Assembly: GCA_016190545.1 (NCBI GenBank)
Contig: JACPQI010000092.1
Location: 1-8,172 of the forward strand
Source of the DNA: Chloroflexota bacterium
GTDB taxonomy: Bacteria > Chloroflexota > Dehalococcoidia > SHYB01 > JACPQI01
Direction of reading: 5' to 3'
DNA: 8,172 nucleotides
Shown in pieces: positions 1 to 5,510 of the stretch (positions within the stretch are counted from its first letter, which is position 1; each line of letters opens with the position of its first letter). A program made the translations under genes and the position numbers. The notes under the pieces were generated by a model. That model was not told the DNA's origin and ran no database searches. It saw only the letters and a list, made by a program, of their open reading frames with translations.

Positions 1-608
1 GGCACCAGGCCGAAGGTACTTACTCGGCCTAGCTGTGGCTTGAGGCCCACCACGCCGTTGTAGGCCGCAGGGCGCAGGGTGGAGCCGCCCGTCTGGGTGC
101 CGAGGGCTGCCAGGCACATTCCCGCTGCTAGCGCTGCCCCGGAGCCGCTGCTGGAACCGCCTGGCGTGTGGGCCGTGTTCCAGGGGCTGCGTGTGGGCGC
201 CGGGTCATAACAGGCGAACTCGGTCGTGTGGGTCTTGCCCAGGATGACGGCGCCCGCCTCCTTGAGCCGATGGACTGCGGTGGCGTCGTAGGAGGGGACG
301 TGGCCGGCCCAGGAGCGCGATCCCGCCTCCGTCTTCATGCCGGCGGTGAAGATGATGTCCTTCAGGCCAACGGGGATGCCGTGGAGCGGGCCTCGCCGCT
401 GGCCGCGGCGCATCTCCTGGTCGCAGCGCCGTGCCGCTTCCAAGGCCCCGTGGCGGTCCACCAGCGCCCACGCCTGGAGCTTCGGCTCAAGGGCGTCGAT
501 GCGTTCGAGGCATGACGCAACGATGGCTTCCGACGTGGCCTGGCCGCGCTCCAGGAGCGCCGCCGCCTCTGCTATCGATAGGTCACACAGGTCTGCGGAT
601 GCAGTCAT
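1..608 (-). CDS. Amidase signature (AS) family amidase, N-terminal 202 codons (cut by window edge)
   Basis: Hydrolyses a C-N amide bond with a Ser-cisSer-Lys triad; the substrate is not readable from sequence. The frame is open from the ATG at 608 to the window edge. It covers the N-terminal 202 residues of a family usually 450-500 long. The triad can be placed: Lys83 in GIPVGLKD, cis-Ser152 in PGGSSSGSGAA and nucleophile Ser176 in GTQTGGSTLRPAA, with the 24-residue Ser-Ser spacing seen in GatA. VVGLKPQLGRVS follows, as in the family. The start is backed by GGAGG (613-617) four bases upstream. The Gln in GTQTGGS, where GatA has Asp, points to a general amidase rather than the GatA subunit of tRNA amidotransferase. 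The gene is divergent from the solute-binding protein and may process an imported amide (inference). The fold is certain, the substrate unknown. Confidence 0.93.
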   Translation of the reverse strand, partial: MTASADLCDLSIAEAAALLERGQATSEAIVASCLERIDALEPKLQAWALVDRHGALEAARRCDQEMRRGQRRGPLHGIPVGLKDIIFTAGMKTEAGSRSWAGHVPSYDATAVHRLKEAGAVILGKTHTTEFACYDPAPTRSPWNTAHTPGGSSSGSGAALAAGMCLAALGTQTGGSTLRPAAYNGVVGLKPQLGRVSTFGLV

Positions 609-624
609 GTTGCCTCCGGTTCCT

Positions 625-666
625 GACGCAGCACGATTTCGTCCATAATCGCAGGTCTGCTGCGTC
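625..666 (-). promoter_or_regulatory. Nested hairpin in the amidase mRNA leader
   Basis: GACGCAGCA (625-633) pairs with TGCTGCGTC (658-666). Directly inside it CGATT (634-638) pairs with AATCG (647-651). This gives 14 base pairs, an 8-nt loop and a 6-nt bulge (652-657). It lies between the predicted transcript start and the GGAGG ribosome site (613-617), ending 7 bases before that site. It could be an RNA leader structure affecting translation of the amidase or, as DNA, a repressor operator. The pairing is seen; the role is inferred. Confidence 0.4.
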
Positions 667-677
667 CGCGTCCACTG

Positions 678-683
678 ATTATA
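678..683 (-). promoter_or_regulatory. -10 box of the amidase promoter
   Basis: Read on the minus strand this is a perfect TATAAT. It lies about 70 bases before the amidase ATG, which puts the predicted transcript start near 670 and gives a leader of about 60 nt. The expected -35 position (701-706, CGCGCA on the minus strand) is a poor match to TTGACA and there is no extended TGn element. An activator may therefore be needed, or the match may be chance in otherwise GC-rich DNA. Confidence 0.45.
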
Positions 684-706
684 GCGGGCAGAGCAGCGCG
701 TGCGCG

Positions 707-736
707 CTCGGTATTGACGTCGGTCTCGGTATTGAC
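707..736 (+). repeat. 12-bp direct repeat over -35-like boxes
   Basis: CTCGGTATTGAC occurs at 707-718 and exactly again at 725-736, a period of 18 bp. Each copy ends in TTGAC, and the second runs on as TTGACA, the best -35 match upstream of the binding-protein gene. Tandem sites spaced under two helical turns are typical of cooperative regulator binding. A duplicated promoter element is the alternative. Confidence 0.5.
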
Positions 737-760
737 AAGAAGAGCAAAGAGTGTTACCGT
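732..760 (+). promoter_or_regulatory. Candidate sigma70-type promoter for the binding-protein gene set
   Basis: A perfect TTGACA (732-737) is followed after exactly 17 bp by TACCGT (755-760), which keeps the first, second and last bases of TATAAT. Transcription would start near 767, leaving a leader of about 84 nt before the ATG at 851. The leader holds two further TTGAC motifs (785, 797) and a small inverted repeat, GCAGT (781-785) with ACTGC (788-792). The -10 is weak, so the call is moderate. Confidence 0.4.
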
Positions 761-840
761 ACGCGCGTTCCGTTCAGGCAGCAGTTGACTGCGGCATTGA
801 CACAGAGATGGTAGTCCTGGGTTGTGAGAAACGACACCAA

Positions 841-846
841 AGGAGG
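841..846 (+). promoter_or_regulatory. Ribosome binding site that fixes the lipoprotein start
   Basis: AGGAGG lies four bases before the ATG at 851. The same frame is open from a GTG at 824, but that would put the ribosome site inside the gene and add nine polar residues ahead of the signal peptide. The ATG at 851 is therefore the better start. Confidence 0.8.
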
Positions 847-850
847 TCAG

Positions 851-2518
851 ATGCGGTACTGGAAAACGACCATGCGGATTCCTTTCGTCCTGACGCTGGC
901 CCTTGCGCTTGCGCTGCTGGCCGCAGCCTGTGGCGGTGGCGAGGAGGCGGCGCCCACCTCGGCCCCTGCCCCTACTGCCACGGCACGGCCCGCCGCCACG
1001 GCAACGCCCGCAGCCCCGGCAACGTCGGCACCCCCGGCGCAAGGCGACAAGATTGTTATTGGCGTGGACACCTTTGGGGATGAACACTTCATCTCGTGGA
1101 ACCTCAACTCGCCTGGCAAGTTCCTCCACGAGCCTCTCTACGATTACATGACCTATTACAGCACCGAGACGGGCCTTGGCCCAGGACTGGTGGACAAGTG
1201 GTCTGTCAGCAGCGACAATCTTAAGTACACACTGCAACTGCGGCAGGACGCCCAGTTCAGTGACGGCAGTGAGGTCACTGCTACAGACGTCAAGTTCCTG
1301 CTGGACAAGATGAAGGACCCCACCTCCAAGCACCCCTTCGTCGCCCTGTGGAAGGACAAGCTTGACCAGGTCCAGGTGGACAGCAAGTACCAGGTCACCG
1401 TGACCTTTACGAAGCTCTTTGCCACCTTCCCGCTGGAGGTGTCTGACTTCTGGCAGTTCCCGGTGATGTCGAAGGCCTACTTCGATAGGGTCGGCGAGTC
1501 CGGCTATAATGATCGGCCACTCGGCTCAGGCCCGTACACGTTCCAAAGCAAGGTGCCGGGGAGCATCTATCGCTTCCAGGCGCGTGACAGGCACTGGAAA
1601 TGGGGTGTCCCTGGGTTCAAGGAGCTGGTTTTGCAGAAGATCCCCGAGGCGGCTACACGGCTCGCCGCCCTCAGGACCGGCGAGGTGGATGTGATGCCGG
1701 TCTCTGTGGAGCTTGCCAACCAGGTAGCGGGCATCGCAAACGTTCGCGTCGTCGAGATTCCTAACAACTACGCTACCACCATCATTCTCAGCGGCCAGTA
1801 CGCGCCGGACCACGCCAAGTTCAACGCGTCAGTCCCGTTCCTGAAGCAGGACGTGCGGCGGGCCCTCAACCTGGCTGTCAACCGGCAGGAGCTCATAGAC
1901 ACCATTCTTAATGGCCGGGCCACTCCCAGCGTGACGACCTGGATAGTCCCGGGTCTGAACAGCTTGGGGCTGCAGCCTCGTCCCTACGACCCCACCCAAG
2001 CCAAGCAGATCCTGGCGCAGGCGGGATATCCGAACGGGTTTGAAACGGAGGCGTGGTCTTTCCCGCAGCAGCCGGAGAACCCGCGTCTCCTGGAGGCGAC
2101 CTGTGGATACTGGTCGGCGATAGGGGTGAAGTGCAGCCTCCGCCCAACCGATTTCGGCTCCTTCTTCCCCAACTGGTCCGGTTACAATTCGGCGGGCGAT
2201 ATATGGGCCTATTCCACCGCGGCCCGGCCGGACTATGAGGCTGGCCTCCAGACCACCTTTGGCTACAAGCAAGGCGCCCCACGCGCCTTCAACAAGGACG
2301 TCGCGGACCTGGCCAACGTCCTGTCCGCCACCGCCGATGTGGCAAAGCGTGACGAGATTGTCCGGCAGATTGTGAAGATCCAGTACGACAACTACCAAGA
2401 GGTTCCGGTGGTCATGCCGTCGGCCCTTCTGGCCGTCGGACCCAAGGTTGCGGCGGACTGGAAGCCTATCGTCCGCTACAACGTCAGCGGGTTTGAGGCG
2501 CTTCGGCCTCGCCGCTAA
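851..2518 (+). CDS. ABC transporter solute-binding lipoprotein, SBP_bac_5 (peptide/nickel) family
   Basis: Extracytoplasmic receptor that captures a substrate and hands it to an ABC importer. It has 555 residues from the ATG chosen by its AGGAGG site. Residues 1-27 are a lipoprotein signal: Arg/Lys-containing N-end, Leu/Ala core and LLAAAC with the lipidated Cys27. Residues 28-66 are a low-complexity Ala/Pro/Thr linker that lifts the domain off the membrane, a style common in Chloroflexota. The rest is the family-5 domain: a W-S-V-S-S-D-N-L-K-Y stretch leading to the LRQDAQFSDGSEVTATDV signature, then PLGSGPYTF and the RRALNLAVNRQELIDTILNG segment near the hinge. Length is normal. Substrate cannot be read: the family binds oligopeptides, nickel, opines, glutathione and sugars. 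No permease or ATPase is next to it; downstream are a hydrolase and an oxidoreductase. A hairpin follows the stop. Identity of family is very secure. Confidence 0.95.
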   Translation: MRYWKTTMRIPFVLTLALALALLAAACGGGEEAAPTSAPAPTATARPAATATPAAPATSAPPAQGDKIVIGVDTFGDEHFISWNLNSPGKFLHEPLYDYMTYYSTETGLGPGLVDKWSVSSDNLKYTLQLRQDAQFSDGSEVTATDVKFLLDKMKDPTSKHPFVALWKDKLDQVQVDSKYQVTVTFTKLFATFPLEVSDFWQFPVMSKAYFDRVGESGYNDRPLGSGPYTFQSKVPGSIYRFQARDRHWKWGVPGFKELVLQKIPEAATRLAALRTGEVDVMPVSVELANQVAGIANVRVVEIPNNYATTIILSGQYAPDHAKFNASVPFLKQDVRRALNLAVNRQELIDTILNGRATPSVTTWIVPGLNSLGLQPRPYDPTQAKQILAQAGYPNGFETEAWSFPQQPENPRLLEATCGYWSAIGVKCSLRPTDFGSFFPNWSGYNSAGDIWAYSTAARPDYEAGLQTTFGYKQGAPRAFNKDVADLANVLSATADVAKRDEIVRQIVKIQYDNYQEVPVVMPSALLAVGPKVAADWKPIVRYNVSGFEALRPRR

Positions 2519-2542
2519 GCCGTTCAGGATGAAGCAACGACC

Positions 2543-2587
2543 AGAAGCCCCTGGACACCCTCGCCTGACAAGTGTCCAGGGGCTTCT
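2543..2587 (+). terminator. Perfect 16-bp hairpin after the binding-protein gene (terminator or mRNA stabiliser)
   Basis: AGAAGCCCCTGGACAC (2543-2558) is the exact reverse complement of GTGTCCAGGGGCTTCT (2572-2587), with a 13-nt loop. It sits 24 bases after the binding-protein stop and ends 21 bases before the hydrolase ATG, clear of its AGGAAGG ribosome site (2594-2600). No T-run follows. It may be a Rho-independent-like terminator without a U-tract, a partial terminator lowering downstream expression, or a 3' stem protecting the binding-protein mRNA. The pairing is certain, the role inferred. Confidence 0.7.
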
Positions 2588-2608
2588 CACGCCAGGAAGG
2601 GACGAAAC

Positions 2609-3763
2609 ATGGCACAGGACCCAAGGAAGACCGTCCAGGAAGCAGTCGACACAGCCATCGGCAAGGGTGGGGAGTTGGGCATTCAGGTGGCGGCCTACTT
2701 GGATGGAAAGCTGGTGATAGATGTCTGGGCTGGCATCGCCGACGAGACCACCGGCCGCAAGGTTGACGCCGACACCCTCTTCCCCGCTTTCTCCGTGGCC
2801 AAGGGCGTGACTGTCACCGCTCTCCACATCCAAGCCGAGCGCGGGCTGATCGATTACGAGGCGCCTATCGTCCGTTACTGGCCGGAGTTCGGCGTCCACG
2901 GCAAGGACAAGGCCACGGTGTATGATGCGCTGACCCACCGGCTGGGGGTGCCGCTGGCGCCCCTCGGGGTGACACCTGATCTCCTCGCCGATTGGGACTG
3001 GATGGTGAAGAGGATCGCGGACATGCACCCGCTGTTCGAACCAGGGACCAAGAGCGCATACCACCCCTATACCTTCGGATGGGTCATTGGCGAGATCGTG
3101 CGGCGCACCGATCCGAAGCGGCGGCCGTTCTGCCAGTTCGTGCAAGAGGAGATAGTCCGTCCGCTGCGGCTCGATGACCTGTACATGGGGGCTCCCGACA
3201 GGGTCCATCTGCGCATCGCCAGGTTGAGGAACCTGCCCCCGATACCCCCAGGCGCGCCTGGGATACCACCCGACTTGCTGTACGAGCGGGCCAATCCTTT
3301 CGTAGTCTCCCCTCGCGAGGAGGTGTATGGACTCCCCGTGATGCGTCGCGCGTGCAATCCCAGCGGGGGACTCTTTACGAATGCACGCAGCCTGGCCCGG
3401 TTCTTTGCGGTGCTGGCCAATGGCGGGGAACTGGACGGCGTCCGCCTTCTCTCGAAAGAGCGAGTCCAACTATTCTCCGTACCCCGTCCGCCCAGCGACT
3501 GGGACTACACACTCGGCACCCCTCACCGGGGGAGCATTACAGGATTCCACCTGGCGGGCAGCCTCGCCATGTATCCCGCGGGCAATGGTGCCCGGGTCTT
3601 CGGCTCCGCAGGCGCGGGCGGCGCCGTCGGCTGGTGCGATCCCGACACTCACCTGGCAGTCGGCATAACGCACAATCGGATGTTCTCAGCCAGCACCCCC
3701 GAGGCGAACCCGCTGACGCCCGTCGGGGCGGCGGTGCGGGCAGCCTTGGGGCTGCCCATCTAG
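2609..3763 (+). CDS. Serine hydrolase of the beta-lactamase / CubicO family (PF00144)
   Basis: 384-residue member of the penicillin-binding-protein-like hydrolases (esterases, amide hydrolases, D-aminopeptidases). There is no signal peptide, so it is probably cytoplasmic. The SxxK motif is S62-V-A-K65, with Ser62 as nucleophile and Lys65 as base, preceded by the usual DADTLFPAFS. A family T-H-x-x-G block appears as T109-H-R-L-G113. The tyrosine block is A-Y151-H-P-Y-T-F-G-W-V-I-G-E, the variant Y-H form and not Y-x-N. The C-terminal block is F-G-S333-A-G-A-G-G, with Ser where many relatives have His-x-Gly. The gene starts at ATG 2609, eight bases after AGGAAGG. It follows the binding protein across a strong hairpin and precedes an oxidoreductase, so a role in breaking esters or amides of an imported compound is plausible. 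A true antibiotic beta-lactamase is unlikely: no export signal and no KTG. Substrate unknown. Confidence 0.9.
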   Translation: MAQDPRKTVQEAVDTAIGKGGELGIQVAAYLDGKLVIDVWAGIADETTGRKVDADTLFPAFSVAKGVTVTALHIQAERGLIDYEAPIVRYWPEFGVHGKDKATVYDALTHRLGVPLAPLGVTPDLLADWDWMVKRIADMHPLFEPGTKSAYHPYTFGWVIGEIVRRTDPKRRPFCQFVQEEIVRPLRLDDLYMGAPDRVHLRIARLRNLPPIPPGAPGIPPDLLYERANPFVVSPREEVYGLPVMRRACNPSGGLFTNARSLARFFAVLANGGELDGVRLLSKERVQLFSVPRPPSDWDYTLGTPHRGSITGFHLAGSLAMYPAGNGARVFGSAGAGGAVGWCDPDTHLAVGITHNRMFSASTPEANPLTPVGAAVRAALGLPI

Positions 3764-3799
3764 CGGCACGACGCCATGGTGAACAGAGGCCACGCCTCA

Positions 3800-4795
3800 A
3801 TGCGAATGAGTTTTGGCCTTGGCCTGCCCGCCATGAACCCGGCCCAGTTTGTCCGTTGGGTGCGGCTCGCGGAAGAGGCCGGCTTTGACGATGTGACAAC
3901 CGGCGACAACCCCATTCTCCTGCTTGACCAATACGTGTCGCTGACCCTGGCTGCTCTTAACACCTCTCGGTGCCGCCTCGGCACCACTGTGACAAACCCC
4001 GTCTCCCGCGATCCCCTCGTCACGGCCACCGCCATCGCCTCTGTCCAGGAACTGGCGCCGGGCCGAGTCTTTCTCGGCCTGAGCACTGGAGCCGTGGCCC
4101 GGGCAAGGCGCACTGCGCTGGAAGACTACATTCGCGCGGTGCGTGAACTGTGGCGCAGCTCCACCACCATGTACCAGGGCCACACCCTTACCACAGCCTG
4201 GGCGCGCACGCCCGTGCCGATTTTCATCGCCGCCTCCGGGCCCCTGGGCCTGCGGCAGGCCGGACGCATCGCGGACGGCGTCATTGTGGAATCAGGCCTG
4301 ACGCCGGAGGTCATCGCCGCCGCGCAAGAATACATCGCTGAGGGAGCACGCGCGGCGGGTAGAAGGGCGGAGGAGATCGAGGTGTGGTGGTACGCCAAAG
4401 GCGACATCGCGGCGAGCAAGGATGAGGCCATCGAACGCATTTTGGGCGCCCTGGCTGGCAGCGCCCTCCACGTTTTCCATGCCGGCATGCAAGGCCGGCA
4501 GGCCCCACCACACCTTCAGGAGAAACTCGACACGTTACAGCGGGAGTACCAGATCATTGGGCACTTCAATACCGGCGCCGGTGACCGGAACGCTCAACTC
4601 GCGACCAAGCTCGGCCTCCGCGATTACCTGGCTGAGCGGTTCGGGATCGTCGGCGCCGCGCGCGACTGGGTGGATACGGTCCGCCGCCTGCAGCGGTGCG
4701 GCGTCAAGCACCTCTTTCTCGCGGGTGTCATGCCGGACAAAGAGCGCTTCATCACCGCGTTCGGGCGGGAGGTGCTGCCCGCGCTTCGTGAGTGA
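3800..4795 (+). CDS. Luciferase-like (LLM) flavin/F420-dependent oxidoreductase
   Basis: TIM-barrel oxidoreductase of the bacterial luciferase/Mer superfamily (PF00296), using FMN or F420; the sequence does not tell which. From the start used here it is 331 residues. Visible family blocks are the N-terminal FGLGLP strand, the TGDNP turn, RLGTTVTNPVSRDP (about 60-72), QELAPGRVFLGLSTG (about 83-97), PVPIFIAASGP (138-148) and RIADGVI (156-162). After LGLSTG the loop before the next helix looks about seven residues shorter than in typical relatives. Start choice: ATG 3776 has no ribosome site; ATG 3800 follows CAGAGG (3784-3789) at ten bases and gives MRMSFGLGLP; ATG 3806 is also possible. It lies 36 bases after the hydrolase stop, hence probably one transcript. 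Such enzymes oxidise or desulfonate organic compounds or reduce cofactors; a catabolic role beside the hydrolase and binding protein is inference. Confidence 0.9.
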   Translation: MRMSFGLGLPAMNPAQFVRWVRLAEEAGFDDVTTGDNPILLLDQYVSLTLAALNTSRCRLGTTVTNPVSRDPLVTATAIASVQELAPGRVFLGLSTGAVARARRTALEDYIRAVRELWRSSTTMYQGHTLTTAWARTPVPIFIAASGPLGLRQAGRIADGVIVESGLTPEVIAAAQEYIAEGARAAGRRAEEIEVWWYAKGDIAASKDEAIERILGALAGSALHVFHAGMQGRQAPPHLQEKLDTLQREYQIIGHFNTGAGDRNAQLATKLGLRDYLAERFGIVGAARDWVDTVRRLQRCGVKHLFLAGVMPDKERFITAFGREVLPALRE

Positions 4796-4815
4796 GGGCG
4801 CACGCCGGGCGACGC

Positions 4816-4833
4816 CGGTGGCGCTGGCCGCCG
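4816..4833. terminator. Possible weak bidirectional terminator between convergent genes
   Basis: CGGTGGC (4816-4822) can pair with GCCGCCG (4827-4833) around a 4-nt loop, with one G-T wobble. It lies in the 43-bp gap between the rightward oxidoreductase and the leftward DUF502 gene, where a shared terminator is expected. The region is so GC-rich that short stems arise by chance, and no T-run follows on either strand. Confidence 0.25.
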
Positions 4834-4838
4834 CCGCG

Positions 4839-5510
4839 CTACTGCGCCCCTGGAGGTTGCTGGGTTGATTGGGAAGTGCGTTCCGTCGTTGTGATGGCCG
4901 TGGGGGCGACGATGCCACCCGAAAGGAACAGCTTGATTGCGTCTTCCACGCTAATGTTCGTTTCCGTTACGTCCGTCTCCGGCACGATGGCGAGAAAGCC
5001 GCTGGTAGGATTGGGCGTGGTGGGCAGGTAGATGCTGGTCATGCGCTCGCTGCCCCGGTAGATGACCTGGCCCGTCACAAAGCCGACCGCCTTCACCCCG
5101 GGCCGGGGCCAGTCGATGATGACCACTCGATTGAACTTGAGTTGGCCGGTCCCGGACACCGCCTCCACGATCTGCCGCACGGCGCTGTAGATGCTGCGCA
5201 CGATGGGCAGCCGCTCCACCACGTTGTGGACCAGTCCCACCACTTGACGCCCGATCATGTTGGCGGTGACCAGACCGACGATGTAGACAAGGACTAGAGT
5301 GAAGCCGATGCCGACGCCGGGGTGCAAGTCGATGTCCTGGCCGGAGACGGTGCTGGCGATGCTGGCCAGAAGGCCATCCAGGAAGTCAAAGACAAACCTG
5401 AGGACAAAGGCGGTGATGCCGATGGGCACCACAATGAGGAGACCGGCGATGAACCGGCTCCTCAGGTGCCGCTCAACGATGGCAACTCCAGGCAGGCGCT
5501 GTTTGGTCAT
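4839..5510 (-). CDS. DUF502 family inner-membrane protein
   Basis: 223-residue protein of the DUF502 family (PF04367), widespread in bacteria and related to plant COV/LCV membrane proteins; its biochemical role is not established. After a basic N-end (R14, R17, R19), the first membrane segment is about 20-44 and the second about 66-87, with a 20-residue exterior loop between. Then come the family's conserved RLPIVRSIYSAVRQI (100-114), a soluble beta-rich part, and the signature LPTTPNPTSGFLAIVP (162-177) followed by the DAIKLFLSGG motif (190-199). The last 20 residues are Thr/Gln/Pro-rich and variable. The start at ATG 5510 is backed by AGGAGGG (5512-5518), which lies inside the end of the glycosyltransferase gene; the two genes overlap by 38 bases, so translation is probably coupled. 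Last gene of its leftward set. Family assignment is secure. Confidence 0.93.
   Translation of the reverse strand: MTKQRLPGVAIVERHLRSRFIAGLLIVVPIGITAFVLRFVFDFLDGLLASIASTVSGQDIDLHPGVGIGFTLVLVYIVGLVTANMIGRQVVGLVHNVVERLPIVRSIYSAVRQIVEAVSGTGQLKFNRVVIIDWPRPGVKAVGFVTGQVIYRGSERMTSIYLPTTPNPTSGFLAIVPETDVTETNISVEDAIKLFLSGGIVAPTAITTTERTSQSTQQPPGAQ

Noticed and set aside
824..850. GTG at 824 as the start of the binding lipoprotein
   Set aside because: It would place the AGGAGG site inside the gene and add a polar stretch ahead of the signal peptide; the ATG at 851 fits better.
605..1333. 242-codon minus-strand frame leading into the amidase start
   Set aside because: It crosses the control region and the low-complexity linker of the lipoprotein and has Arg/Gly-rich, unrecognisable sequence. 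Only its last 13 codons were kept, as a leader-peptide possibility.
1829..3469. 546-codon open frame on the minus strand
   Set aside because: Antisense to two well-recognised genes (binding protein and serine hydrolase). It spans the intergenic hairpin and shows no domain signature; long antisense frames are common in GC-rich DNA.
4484..4502. Repeated GCCGGC palindromes inside the LLM gene
   Set aside because: Short GC palindromes in coding sequence of this composition; no larger structure or copies elsewhere in the window.
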